This document shows, in pieces, positions 23,336 to 34,710 of a stretch of DNA of 64,000 nucleotides. Source of the DNA: Diphasiastrum complanatum (taxonomy: Eukaryota; Streptophyta; Lycopodiopsida; Lycopodiales; Lycopodiaceae); contig CM055092.1 in assembly GCA_029204225.1 (NCBI GenBank), positions 87,036,537 through 87,100,536 of the forward strand. Direction: 5' to 3'. How positions within the stretch are numbered: position 1 is the stretch's first letter; each line of letters opens with the position of its first letter. Below the pieces are notes generated by a model. That model did no database searches and was not told the origin of the DNA. It was given only the letters and a program-made list of their open reading frames with translations. A program made the translations under genes and the position numbers.

Positions 23336-24679
23336 ATGGCATCCACAGGCGGGGAGGAACAGGACGCTAGCGAGCTAAAGTTGGGTAAAGGTAAGTAAGT
23401 CCCTTTCTCGCTGGCTCGGTCGGGTTTCAGGTGGCTGGTACTGACCACTCATCTCTTTTTCTTACCTTGCCTATTTTGTCAATGCATCTTCATGAAAAAT
23501 TTCCTTACTCAAGGTCTTCACTTTCACTTAGCTTTTGCAGTATGTCTCCTGTTATTATTTAAATTCTCAGATAAGATTATTTTATGAGATGTGAGCTTTT
23601 TCTAGATGAAATGATCGGCTCATAGGAGGTCGGCAGTGCAACTAGTAGGCAAGCTTGGAAACAATAGTTTCTTATCTTTGTTATCCTGGGGAATCGGGAT
23701 GTTTTGTTGAGATGCTTATACACGAGACATCGTTACTGTTTGGCTGTCAGATCCTTGCTTTTGTAAATTTTGCACCAACTTGTTCATTTCTTCACCAATA
23801 ATAAAGTTGGCTAAAGGACAAGTTTGCTACGCTTATGGTTTTCTTCTTTATCATTGTAGGTATAGTCTGTCTATTGTCTGAGGTTCTTGCAGATACAAAA
23901 GCTTTTTTCCTAATGCAATCTCCATCATGTCAGTGCATAGCTGATGGAGGTTTACTTTTTAGAATGTGTTGTTGTTTTTTGATATTTTTGTTATTCCTCC
24001 TTAATTTACGAAGTTTTGTTTTTTTTCTTTTGTTTAACGATAGCATCATCTTTCCTATCTCATGCCTTATTTCTTGAAATAACTTCTTGTATGAGTCCTT
24101 TTCTGGCGAAATCATGTCTCCAATCTAAGCTGCATGTATATCCTAAGATATGTTTTCTTTATCTACCTTTTTAACTGCATTCAGTTTCTGGCATTTGAAA
24201 ATCATCGGTTTTGTGCTGGTTGGATAAGTATACCCCAAGTACCTAAGTAGTATGTTGCAATTTTGGTTCATGGCTTATTCTTGCTAGAACAAATTTGTCG
24301 TTTGGCAGATTTTCTAAAAGCAAAGTGCCTAATGAATGCTTAGGTAGCGTTGATATCGGAAAAGAGGTTTGAGGCATTGTACCAAGTTTTTGAAGATGCA
24401 TCATCTCAAGTCTCTCAGTAAGTTAAATCCGTAACTTGTATGTTCTGACTACATGTATCTGCAACCTGGATAGGATAGTTAAAGTTTCATTCCCTAACAC
24501 TTGAACTAGTTAGGTAGTTATTCAATGAATGAACATTTATGAGATTGGTTGATTGAATGGAATATTCATTGCGTTCAGCTCCTGCAATGTTTTGTTTATA
24601 GAGTTTTTGAAAAATCACTTCAGTATGTCAAGCGGTTCAGCAGATATCAAAATCCAGTAGCTGTGAAGCAAGTTCGAGA
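23336..24679 (+). pseudogene. NRPB4: RNA polymerase II subunit RPB4 homologue, first three exons
   Basis: Subunit 4 forms with subunit 7 the stalk of Pol II, which contacts nascent RNA in the nucleus. Exon 1 is 23336-23390 (ATG, MASTGGEEQDASELKLGK, donor AAG/GTAAGT). Exon 2 is 24309-24417 (FLKAKCLMNA, then EKRFEALYQVFEDASSQVSQ after the stop; donor GTAAGT). Exon 3 is 24602-24679 (VFEKSLQYVKRFSRYQNP, AVKQVRE; donor GTATCT). The phases join exactly, and the order matches the plant RPB4 core. The codon after LMNA is TAG (24341-24343), where the family usually has Glu. The last ~55 residues (the LSRHQL..., LGNLCPE-type region) are not found before the copia LTR near 26 kb. So this is a nonsense-bearing, 3'-truncated copy, or a gene whose last exons lie far away behind transposon-filled introns. 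Confidence 0.75.
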
Positions 24680-26040
24680 GTATCTTTGGACTGTTTTTGT
24701 TTCCTTCAGAATTTTAAATGACGACATGTTAATTTTGTGCTATATTTTTTTCTCACTGTTGTTTTTTGTACCATTTATATCGTTACTAACGAAAGTGCTT
24801 TTCATCAGTTATAAGCAAAATAATACCAAAAGCAGAAAATAGAGAAATATTACGAGTATAAAGGCCAATGATCATTCATAATCTCCTGAGAATTATGACC
24901 ATAGCAAGCTGATCTTTAGAAATGATAGTTTAAGCTGACTATGCTGAGCTAAACTGAATTAAGCTAAGAACTATTCTCCAATTTAATAAAGACTTAGTAT
25001 AAAATGATGTAGAATGACACCTATTTATAGTTGCTAGAGGGTCTGCAAATTAGGGTTAGAGGAGTGTCTAAAGCATTAACTACAATTTCTAATAGTAGCC
25101 CGTGTGTACTATTTAAAGGGCCCTAAGTACTGCGCATATTATGAGATCCTATGCCAACCTAATAGATCTAGAATGTCTCATGAAGGCATCAAAAGTTGCA
25201 AGGTCAAATAAGTATTATGTAATACTTTTGTTGCATAAAAGTGGATACCAGACTATGTAGAAAGTAGAAAATAGAAAATAATATCATGGCACTATATTGT
25301 CAATCGAACCGTAAGTCAACTTGGTAGACTATGTATCCTCCAGGTAATATGGTAGAAGGCACATAAGAAACAAATGACCGTCAACCATCAACTAGAACAC
25401 TATGGGTGATCTCAAGCTATCCAAAGGAACCATCAACTTTTGAATATAGATGTGACAAATGGCTCAAAGAAGGGCCATATATGTGTCACAACCATTGATA
25501 GTCAAATAGAAGTCTAGCCATGACACTTGTCTTCCTCACATACTAACTCGCGCAGTTTTGTGTTGTGGGATGGTGGCAAGTACTAGCTGGATGTCTGGAA
25601 TGAGTTTTGCTTTACGAATCTATAGTGTGTTTTACTTTTCAGCTTTATAGTACCTTGTTGGCTTATGAATAAAAGTTTCAAAGGGTTTGGTCTTGCTTAA
25701 GCAAGAGAAACTATGTGTATGCTTTTAACTCTCTCTTTGCATCCTCGGGATGTAAATCTGACTATCCTTTGGTTGGAGTAGTATCAAACTTGTACCTTTT
25801 ATTTTGATTAATTGACCAACATAAGGTCTTTTTCTATTCAGTACTCAGGTTGCTTTCAGAGTTGTTGTTGCTTTAGTTTATGAAGAGCCTGAAGAGTGCC
25901 TTTCTCCGCCTAACCGCTTTATTCAGACCTTGATTTGTTGCATGAAAAAGGCCGTCTCTTTGCATACATGTTGGATTATTCTCCTTATCAATTGTCTAAT
26001 CGGTTTTAATCTTCATCCATTGTTAATCCAGTTCTGCAGA
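24680..26040. other. no gene seen; possible minus-strand LTR in the RPB4 intron
   Basis: After the third RPB4 exon I find no further exon. On the minus strand there is a good TATA box (CTATAAATAGG, near 25020-25031), and a TG-start candidate at 25540 (TGTGAGGAAG), which together would fit an LTR of ~0.7 kb. No partner copy is in the window. Confidence 0.3.
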
Positions 26041-26667
26041 TTTTCCCATGTGTTTACACTACTGCAGAATTACAATGTGTTTACACAGTCTGCAGAATTA
26101 CACGGAGTTTACGACAGTGTCTCTTTTTTCGCCTGTCAGGAATCTCGTTGAGAAATGCAGTGTCGCCTTTTTCGCATTTTTCGCCTGAATAATCGTGTAA
26201 AATCACAGTGTCGCATTTTTCGCTTTTTCCAAAGAGCCTCAAATATTAAGGAATTGACTCTGGCAAAGTGTGGGACAACCCTAGATGAGATTTAAGGGTG
26301 CCTTCTCCTTTTTCGTCTTTTTTGCGAAAAACCCGACAGTGTCGTTTGTGGTTGTTTTAGTTCATTTCTGTAGAGCTACAGTTTTGGTTCATTTATGCAG
26401 ACAGAATGTTTATGGTCAATTTCATCGCTTATCAACAATCAATGACAAGGACCGGATGGACTGGCGATCTCAAAGTTAGTTACTATAAGTTCAACCGTGA
26501 TTTCTATCACTATTGTCTTGTTTGAAATTGATAGGCGTAGTCATGCATTGGAAAGATGAAGATAGTTTATTCTGCCATGAACAAAAAGTTTTCTTTTTAG
26601 ACACACGAATTATTTTCATTCGTTTCTTTTCGAACTAGACCTACCTTCTGCACACCACTTTTCGACA
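26041..26667 (+). repeat. 5' LTR (3' part) of copia element A
   Basis: Ends ...TTTTCGACA directly before the PBS at 26668. The left boundary is not determined. The U3-like part holds several short repeats of TTTTTCGC and ACAGTGTCG. A similar motif set occurs in the corresponding position of copia element C (53860-54180). Confidence 0.55.
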
Positions 26668-26679
26668 TGGTATCAGAGC
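26668..26679 (+). other. copia PBS of element A
   Basis: Perfect TGGTATCAGAGC, two bases after the end of the LTR at ...CGACA. Confidence 0.85.
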
Positions 26680-26811
26680 TAAGTCTCTAATACTTGATAT
26701 CTTTCACAATATCAAATTCTTTTCAACCTTTCAGTATCAGATAATTGATTTCCTATTGTTGGCATTACTGCATCTTAGCGTCATCGATATAATCGACAGA
26801 CTAAGTTCCAG

Positions 26812-27648
26812 ATGGATTCTCAAAGTAAAGTCGGTCTTATCACAGACAAGCTGAATGGATCCAATTATTATTTGTGAAAATTTAAGATAAAGACCTCGCT
26901 AATCGCCAGCGAATTATGGGATGTTGTTACAGATATAGAAGTAAAACCTGAAGACGACGATTCCAAGTGAAAATCGAAGGACGGTGAAGTTTTCGCGCTT
27001 ATTATTCTCAATATATCAAATACACAAAATGGACACATAGCTGAAGCTAAAACGCCAAGAGACGTTTGGGACATTTGGAACATCTGTTATCAGTAAGTAG
27101 AATCACAAATTTAGGTCATAAGGTAGAATTCGAATCTGATCAATGCAAAATTATTGATAGGAGTATTAAAAGATCCTTGCACTCGGCAAAAGGCAGGGTT
27201 ACTTATATAGATTGTTTTGAGTCTAGTCAAGTCTTGAAAACCTCTATTCTAGTCAATAAAGCATTACTATGGCATCATCGTTTAGGATAGTTGAATTATG
27301 CATCTATTTTGAACATGTCTAGACAATCCATGGTTGTTGATCTCGACTATCCTTCCGGTAAGGTCGATCTCCCTGTCTGTCATAGCTGCATCTTTGGAAA
27401 GTAGGCTAGGATCCATTTTAGATCAAACCATAGGCATGCAACAAAAGGTCTGTTAGATGTTGTTCATACAGATATATGTGGACCTATGCAAACTCCTTCA
27501 TTGCTAGATGCAAAGTATTTCATTACTTTTATTGACGAATTCTCCAGAAGAACAATTGTTTATTTCATTAAACAGAAATCAGAGGCTTTCATCAAATTTA
27601 CACAATTCAAAGAGCATGTTGAGAATCAAATTGGCAAACGAATCAAAG
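26812..27648 (+). pseudogene. copia element A: gag start joined to GAG-pre-integrase and integrase start
   Basis: Gag begins MDSQSKVGLITDKLNGSNYY and runs with two stops to TPRDVWDIW near 27080, where an internal deletion joins it to sequence just before the pre-integrase zinc region (ITNLGHKVEFESDQCK). Then come LLWHHRLG, LPVCHSCIFGK, GLLDVVHTDICGPM, FITFIDEFSRRTIVYFIK, up to the insertion point of element B at 27648. The zinc knuckle and protease are missing. Element A is closely related to element C (54723-57735), which fills in the missing parts. Confidence 0.8.
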
Positions 27649-27913
27649 TGTCAAGAATAAAAAATGCAACATCAAGCATTCACCATAAAGGATCACCAAG
27701 TAGGGAGACGGAAGAAGAACACGCAATATCACTCTATCACACTAACTTCATACTGAATATAAAATGTACATATAAACCCTGAACCCTGATAGAGAGAAAA
27801 AACCTACTAATAGACTAATAGACTAGCCTACGGCTAATTACAGTTGGTAACAGTTATCAACATTAATGTACATCGTAAACAGTACCAATGAAGTTTATCA
27901 TTGATTTCTAACA
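27649..27913 (-). repeat. 3' LTR of element B
   Basis: Plus strand TGTCAAGAATAA...TTTCTAACA. Same length as the 5' LTR, with about 16 differences by eye (~6%). Confidence 0.95.
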
Positions 27914-27922
27914 CCCTCCCTC
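27914..27922 (-). other. polypurine tract of element B
   Basis: Minus strand GAGGGAGGG directly before the 3' LTR start TGTTAG. Confidence 0.85.
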
Positions 27923-27989
27923 AATGATAAAATTACATTCTTCTATTCCTATAGAGTACAAAACCTCTCAAATTTATATCTACCTAGTA

Positions 27990-30330
27990 AAAATATCCGC
28001 CATTTTATTTGATCTTTAGATTTACAAAAAACAATATCAATGGTTCCATCAACTCTCCAATAAAATGATAGTGTATTTCGATGTGCTTGGTTCGAGCATG
28101 TAAAACTGGATTTTTGGCAAGGTAAATGCAGCTTTGATTGTCGCAAGATATAGTAGTTGCATCTATCTGTGGCTGACCTAAATCCATAAGCAATTTTGTA
28201 ACCATACCGCTTCTTGTGTAGCATTGTTGAGTGCTCGATATTCAACTTCCATTGATGATAAAGCTATTGTAGGTTGTTTTTTGCTGCTCCATGAAATTGC
28301 AACTGTACCATAACTGAATGTATGACCACTGGTAGATCTTCTGTCATCAATATTACCTGCCCAATCGACATCTGTATAATCTACCAACACTGGCGCTTCA
28401 GGTTGATCATACTTCAAACCAAAATTCAATGTCTCTCGAATGTATCTGAGAATACGTTTAGCGGACTTCCAGTGTGCTTGACTAGGATCTTGCATAAATT
28501 GACTAACAACACCAACAGCAAAAGAAATATCAGGTCGTGTGTGTGTCAAATACATCAAACTACCCACCAGCTGTCTATACAAATAAGCATCCACTTTCTC
28601 AAATTCATCATATGTAGTAAGCTTCAAGTTGACATCCATAGGTGTACTCAAGGGCTTACAATCCTGCATATTGAACTTATAAAGCAAATCTCGTGCATAT
28701 TTGCTTTGTATAAGAAAGACCATGTCTTCTTTTTGCCATACTTCAATGCCAAGACAGTAGTGCATCAATCCTAAATCACTCATGTCAAAAGCATTGGAAA
28801 GACTTGATTTGATTTCATTAATTAACCTCTCATTACTTCTTGTAATAATCAAATCATCCACGTACAACACAATAAACACTATATATGAATCTTGCCTTAG
28901 AATGTAAAGATTAGGATCAGCATCACTCTTTACCATTCCCCTTCGCTTGAAGTGCTCATCAATGCAAGAGTACCATGCTCGTGGTGCTTGTTTCAATCCA
29001 TATATGGCTTTGTTGAGTTTACAAACCAAATGATCTCTTGCTGGCTCAACAAACTCTTGAGGTTGTTCTAAATATACCTCTTCATCCAATATTCCATTAA
29101 GAAAAACAGATTTGATGTCCATTTGCTGGATTTTCCAATCATAGAAAGCAGAAATTGCAATGATAGAACAAATAGTTAACATTTTGGCTACAGGTGCGAA
29201 GGTCTCCTCAAAGTCTATACCTTCCTGCTGCTCAAAACCTCTTGCAACTAATCGTGCCTTGTATTTGTTGAGTTGCCCATCCGCTCCATACTTCATCTTG
29301 TAGATCCACTTACATGTGATAGGCGTCTTACCATCAGATAGCTCAACCAAGTCCCACATTTTGTTCTTCGATATAGCCTCCATTTCTGTTTCCATAGCTA
29401 CACACCACTCCTTGTGTTCCTTTGCTTCGTTGAAAGTTTTAGGTTCTTGAGCCGTTAAGATGGATCCCATTAGGGCTAGATTCATCTCTAATCTTGCAGG
29501 AGGTTTTTGATTTCTACTTGATCTTCTAAGCTCTCCCTACTCACTAGATTCGAGAGTATCTCCCTTCTTTGCACCATCTGTGACTGATAAGTACCATTTA
29601 GGTACTCTCTTGGGAATTTCAGCATCAGACTTGCCTTTGTCCAATGGATTTCTATATCAAAATCCACTGCCTTTTTGACCTATACTTTCACTCCCTCATC
29701 AAAAGGTTCAGTGATTACTTCAGATTGTCTATCTTGGTCTATCTCGTCAAACGTAGAATCTCTAGAAATTACAAGCTTCTGTGCATTTGTGTCATATATC
29801 CTGTATGCCTTGGCCTTCTCATCATATCCAAGGAAAATACACTTGATAGCTTTTACATCCAATTTCCTTCGTTTCTCATCAGGAATATGAGCATAAGCAT
29901 CACAACCAAATACTCTCAAGTGAGAAATATTAGGTTTCTTTCCAGTAACAGCTTCATGACGTGTCTTACCTTCCACGGATTTTGTAGGACATCGATTCAG
30001 GATGTGCGTAGCTGTGCTACAAGCTTCTACTTAAAAGGTGTTTGGCAGACCCTTGCTTTTGAGCATCGCTCTGGCCATCTCAACAATAGATCTGTTCTTT
30101 CGTTCTGCAACTCCATTTTGTTGTGGTAAATAAGCTATTGTAGTCTGCCTCTTGATCCCTTGATCTTTGCAAAAATCAATAAATTCTGTCGAAAAACGTA
30201 TCCCATGTTTCTTCTGGTCCTTCTGAATCCGAAATGTAGGGAATAATTGCATCTCTAACTGATAAGTTGATGACATTCTGTGCTTTCCGTTTTCTCTTGT
30301 CAAATGTCCGTTGATCTTCTTCAATCAATG
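27990..30330 (-). pseudogene. copia element B integrase - reverse transcriptase - RNase H
   Basis: In order on the minus strand: integrase end (30324-30031: STEFIDFC, PQQNGVAERKNRS), the linker CDAYAHIPDEKRR with KCIFLGYDEKAKAYRIYD (29976-29680), then a 435-codon frame (29485-28178). That frame holds the RT (KWIYKMKYGADGQL, ARLVARGFEQ, QMDIKSVFLNG, YGLKQAPRAWY, active site YVDD near 28860) and RNase H (DWAGNIDDRRSTSGHTF, WSSKKQPTIALSSMEVEYRA). A frameshift near 28190 separates the RNase H tail (SCDNQSCIYLAKNPVLHART, KHIEIHYHFI). The RT itself is open and has its active-site residues. Stops and frameshifts in the linker and tail make the polyprotein non-functional as a whole. Confidence 0.9.
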
Positions 30331-31407
30331 GCCTTGTCTCTTCACCTGTCATGATCTCCCATAGCTCGTTTTCCATCAAAATGTTCTTTAGTTTGAATTT
30401 CTAAACTGCATACTTGCCGGCTCCTTTCAATTTGCTTGACACATTGAGGACACTCTCGCTTAGAGTTGCCATTACTGAATAGATGAGTCCAGATCAAGTA
30501 ATTTATCACACCACAAAACTGTATATTTTTCTGGTTATACACCTGATATCGAAATGGAGCGCGGAAGTACGGCTGCTCAGGATCCTCTTCAACTTGTGCG
30601 CTTGGATCCGATATTGGAGCATGCGATATTGGACTGGAGCACGGATGTACAACTGCTAAGAATTCTCTTTAGCTCGTGCGCTTGGATCTGATATCGGTAC
30701 GGACATGCGATATTGGACTAGAGCGCAGATGTACGGCTGCTCAGGTTTTCCTTCAGCTAGCGTGCTTGGATCCGATATTGGTAAAAAACGAGAATATAAG
30801 AACTTTCAAAGAGAATATTTCAGATTTCCTACTTCGGCGCGGCAACTACGCCGCCTCCTCTTTGCTTAGATTTCGAAACGAGTGATCATTCAAACAAACA
30901 GATATCAGTAATGTGAAAGGGATGAAGCCTCAAAGCTCTAAATGGCAGTACTAGACACTGTCTAGTGTGATTTGCAGTACTCCAAACAAACAAATGAGAG
31001 ATTTCTTGGCACAACTCTAACAAATGATACTTTTCACAAAGACTAAAAAAGATATTGTAAGACTTTTTTCACTCAACAGATTTTCAATCTGTCTGATGCT
31101 GCCCTGGCCTTTTGGATGTCTCCGGGACTGCGCTTTTCACAACAACTAGGAAGTATTGTAAAAATCTCCCCACTCAATAGATTTTCAACTTGTTTGATGT
31201 TGCCATGGCCTTTCTTATGCCTCCGGGACTGTGTCTTTGTTCCCCACTGATGATTCTGAGCTCCAAACCTGCAAAATACACCAAAGAAGGATTTTTTCCA
31301 GCCGTTTTGATCTCTCCAAGCTTTCACCTCCCGTGAAGGACTTTCTCACTTCGTTGCGGAGCTTGTGACAAGTTGTATCCACTGATCAGGCACGCAGGAC
31401 TATTGCC
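30331..31407 (-). pseudogene. element B leader and reduced gag
   Basis: Only scraps are recognisable: TRPLIEEDQRTFDKRKRK and CPQCVKQIERS, which could be the Gag middle and knuckle. Integrase N-terminal parts and protease are missing. Positions 30540-30780 contain three imperfect copies of a ~80-100 bp segment around 'gcgcttggatc(c/t)gatatt' and 'gtacggctgctcagg'. Confidence 0.5.
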
Positions 31408-31419
31408 GCTCTGATACCA
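31408..31419 (-). other. PBS of element B
   Basis: Reverse complement TGGTATCAGAGC, immediately inside the 5' LTR. Confidence 0.9.
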
Positions 31420-31684
31420 TGTCAAGAATAAAAAATACAACATCAAGCATTCACCATAAACAATCACCAAGTAGGGAGACAGAAAAAGAACACGCAATAT
31501 CACTCTATCACACTAACTACATACTGAATATAAAATGTACATATAAACCCTGAACCTTGATAGAGAGAGAAAACCTACATATAGACTAATAGACTAGCCT
31601 ATGGCTAATTACAACTGGTAACAGGTGTCAACATTAATGTACATCGTAAACAGTAACAATGAAGTTTATCATTGATTTCTAACA
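31420..31684 (-). repeat. 5' LTR of element B
   Basis: 265 bp. Same TGTCAAG/CTAACA ends as the 3' LTR, followed by the CAAAG duplication. Confidence 0.95.
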
Positions 31685-31689
31685 CAAAG

Positions 31690-32578
31690 CACTGAGGTCA
31701 GATAACGTGGGAGAATACATCTCCACCGAATTCAAAGAGTATTCCCTTAACAACGGCATTGAGAAACAATACATTATCTCCTATTCGCTTCAGTCAAATG
31801 GTCTTGCTGAGAGAAAGAATAGAACCTTAGTTGAATCGGCAAAGTGCATGTTATCACATGCGACACTTCTAGTCCTTCTGGGTTGAAGTTGTTTCAACAG
31901 CAAACTATATTTACAATAGATGTCTCACTAAAGATCTCTCAGACAAAATACCATTCGAAGTTTGAACAGGTACCAAACCTTCTTTATCAAACTTACGAGT
32001 TTTTGGATGTACTGCTTTTGCGTAGATTCCTCGTGATCTCAAGAAGAAGCTCGACTTCCAGAGTATCAAATGTATTTTCATCAGCTACACTACTTCAGAT
32101 CAAGCTTGTGGAAAATCAGAAGATGATGATGTTGCAGTTCAACATCTACAGTATGATGGAAACAATCAACCTCTATTACCCAGAAGATCATCAAGAACTA
32201 GCAGACCACCTCACAGGTATATCGATAAGTCTGCAGCCTACCTTGTTCAAGAACCGACATCTATCCAAGAGGCACTCAGTCAACCAGATTCAGATCTCTG
32301 GAAAGAAGTTATGGATAAAGAATATTCATCTCTTATCAAGAACGAGACATGGACAATTGTCGAATTACTTGCCAGCATAGAAACGTAGTTGATTGCAAAT
32401 GGATTCTCAAAGTCAAATACAATGCAGATGGAAGCATCACCAAGAGAAAGGCATAACTAGTCGCCAGAGGATTTTCTCAGGTATACTGAATCAGAGTATA
32501 CCGCAGCTTCTCAAACTACAAAGGAAGCAATTTGGTTGAGAAATTTACTCTCAGATATCGGTCTGAATCAATAGTAAG
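31690..32578 (+). pseudogene. copia element A, downstream part: integrase end, linker, RT/RNase H scrap
   Basis: Continues element A after the nested insertion: ALRSDNVGEYISTEFKEY, QSNGLAERKNRTLVESAKCM, NLRVFGCTAFA, KKKLDFQSIKCIF, a Ser/Arg-rich linker (LLPRRSSRTSRPPHRY), EALSQPDSDLWKEVMDKEY, then the RT start KWILKVKYNADGSI and ARGFSQ. It then jumps straight to the end of RNase H (ESEYTAASQTTKEAIWLRN). The whole RT palm, including YVDD, has been deleted. No 3' LTR follows. Confidence 0.8.
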
Positions 32579-32735
32579 TTCAATCTGTTTTGCATGCAAC
32601 AAAATTTGAGTATTAGTTATCTTTTTATGCTTAGCATGGGTATGGATTCTTTGTAATTACTTTATTTATTTATTTTCAAACATTGAAAGTTGCGATACAG
32701 ATGACTGTTGAAGCTCTAGAAAAGAAGAGAACCAT

Positions 32736-33625
32736 GTGCTTGCTAAATCTGTGAGATCAGTATCCTCTCGCAAGAGCTTGTCTTCCTCTACCCAAAAAGA
32801 CACCCAAACATCTGATTCTACCACGGGATCAAGATTAATGTCAACTTTAAAGAGAAAACATAGTGGTTTGAAAAAAACAAAAAAAACATCCTCCCCACCT
32901 AAATCGAGAGGATTTAAAGCAAAGCTTGCTAAAGGAGTACATCCTAGCCTTCAGCCCCAGACCTCTAATTTAAATTCACCTGGGGCTAGAATTAATCTAG
33001 AGCCGGCTAGCAGGGATGTTGCCAAGATGCGCCAAATAATTCATGAAACTAAAAAAATCCAAGCCACAACGTTCATTCTTGACATTGAACAATGTGATAG
33101 GCCCCCAATTGACCCAGTCATCGGTGATAGGCCCATGGAGGTGAGAAAGCCTAATTTCTCTCATGTATGTAATTTAAAAATAAAATTTAAAGACCACACC
33201 CAAGCCATTGTTATCCCATTCATTGTCCTTGTGGACCCTGCTGATTGTTCGACAGTAGCAAATTTTGATGTCCAAATTATAGACACTTGTAAATTTTTTG
33301 TTTTGGGTGGAATCCATAGTTTGCAAGCCAGAAAGGAGCTCTCCATAGAGTATCCTCATGTACAGTCATTTAGACAAGTTAGTGCTATAATTTTTGTTGA
33401 GTTGATAGTTGAGGAAGCCAAGCTCCTTGCTTGGGATCATATTATCGACCAGGATTACAAGCTCAAGATGATTGTTATTCACAGCACAAAGAAGGAAACA
33501 AAACTAATATACAATTGAATTGTCTTTGTGCACAAGAGACTGGACTTCCATTTGATGAGAAAAGTCCAGCCTCCTCACTTACGAAATATGACAATTTTTT
33601 TCAGTTGGCCTTCTGAAGAAGGCAG
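32736..33625 (+). pseudogene. ParB-like domain exon of a ParB/DNA-methylase-type gene
   Basis: A 260-codon open segment. The first ~95 residues are Ser/Lys-rich and basic (LKRKHSGLKKTKKTSSPPKS), like a nuclear, disordered N-terminus. From residue ~135 the fold-like part begins: VCNLKIKFKDHTQAIVIPFI, VDPADCSTVANFDVQIIDTC, FFVLGGIHSLQARKELSIEY (residues ~186-205) and EEAKLLAWDHIIDQDYKLKM. The GG-x-H-S/R-x-x-A motif and the following L-A-x-x-H-N-like helix are typical of ParB/sulfiredoxin-like nuclease domains. A frameshift near 33518 would continue to a donor at 33626. No ATG heads the frame (its first triplet is GTG, not credible here), so a 5' exon is missing. An acceptor-like CTCTAG ends near 32720. 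It lies directly downstream of copia element A. Confidence 0.5.
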
Positions 33626-33710
33626 GTAGTTTTTGTTCTTAGGAATTTTTTTGTTATTTCATTTTCTCAAATCAAATTATAGTCCTTTAAGAAATTATTT
33701 TTTGTTTCAG

Positions 33711-34604
33711 ATTTGGGACCTTGTCGATAAAATTTTTGACAAGTGGGACAAATTTGAGATAAAATGACAACTTTCAAAAGGGGCGTCCTCCCAAAAAAAA
33801 AAATCCACACAATCCACTCTTGCCACCATCCTTCAAGATATGGGAATATCGGAGTGGAAGGATATGCAAGGCATCCCATCAAAGGATGTGGTTGTGAGTG
33901 TCTTGTCGAGAGTTGTTGACGGACAACTCAGCCTTACTGAGATGGGGAAATAATTTCAAAGGTAATTTTGATTTTCTAAAACAAGATTCTTATTTTAACT
34001 CAGTTGCAAAAACTTGGATCTATCATTGTTTTTGTTCAGATACAAGCTTTTCATAAAAGTGCAAGAGGCTATGGTAAAGAGCCTGAATTGCAAGGATTGG
34101 GAGGAATGCCAACGGCTGCACCCAAGCAGCTCAAAAGATGAAGAGTTGCAAAGATTTCTTATTTTTATAGAGATATGGTAAGCTTTTTTACATAAATTGA
34201 CTTTAATTTGCCAATTTGCGAATATTGTTTATGCTAAGCATGGGTGTTTGTTGTTAACTATTTTGTAGATTGTTAGTTTGACATCGTTATTCATGCTTAG
34301 CATAAGTTTTTATCACTTTTAATTTTATGTTGTGCATTTAAGAGCCCATGCTTATCATAGGTGCACCTCTGATACCCTTACTTTTCTTTAGTTAATTGTT
34401 TTTAAGATTGTCATTCATGTTTAGCATAAGTGTATTTTTAATGTTTATTATTTTCTTTTGTATTGCTGTTTTTTAAGATTATCACTCATGCTTAGCATAA
34501 ATTTATGTCACTAGAAACAATTTTTATATTTGAATGTCATGCTTAGCATAAGTGGATTTCTACTCTTGTCAAGTTTGCAATGCAGGGATAGAGAACACGA
34601 TTTG
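33711..34604 (+). pseudogene. middle exons of the ParB/DNA-methylase-type gene
   Basis: Three exon-like pieces with good splice signals. The first is 33711-33961 (after TTTGTTTCAG; IWDLVDKIFDKWDKFEIK, stop, then LATILQDMGISEWKDMQGIP, VVVSVLSRVVDGQLSL; donor GTAATT). The second is 34040-34177 (after TTTGTTCAG; KLFIKVQEAMVKSLNCKDWE; donor GTAAGC). The third is a 19-bp mini-exon, 34586-34604 (AATGCAG/.../GTAAGT). In-frame TGA and TAA codons show decay. I recognise no domain. They are assigned to the same gene because they lie, in the same strand and style, between the ParB-like and methylase-like segments. Confidence 0.4.
34231..34552 (+). repeat. intronic 14-bp repeat, consensus ATGCTTAGCATAAG
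   Basis: Six copies at 34231, 34293, 34348, 34417, 34488 and 34539, spaced 51-71 bp. Another lies at 32627, in the stretch before the ParB-like exon. Each is a near-palindrome (ATGCT-TA-AGCAT type) at the 3' side of a T-rich segment. Confidence 0.8.
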
Positions 34605-34710
34605 GTAAGTACTATTTTTAATTAAACATATATATTTACAAGTCTTTTTAATATTTTTAATCATGTTACATTATTTGGTTTTTTAATTATTTGCTTTCAA
34701 CGTTTGTAAG

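Larger units (their letters stand above)
27649..31684 (-). mobile_element. complete Ty1/copia retrotransposon B nested in element A
   Basis: Bounded by two 265-bp LTRs and flanked by the perfect 5-bp target duplication CAAAG (27644-27648 and 31685-31689). Reads on the minus strand: 5' LTR, PBS, leader/gag, integrase, RT, RNase H, PPT, 3' LTR. At 4036 bp it is shorter than most full copia elements, and the gag-protease part is reduced. Removing it rejoins element A's integrase frame (IKALRSDN...). Confidence 0.95.

Noticed and set aside
28322-28774. 150-codon plus-strand frame
   Set aside because: Antisense shadow of the copia RT/RNase H of element B.
32736-32738. GTG as the start codon of the ParB-like frame
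   Set aside because: Non-AUG start is not credible for a nuclear plant gene. The frame more likely begins at a splice acceptor.
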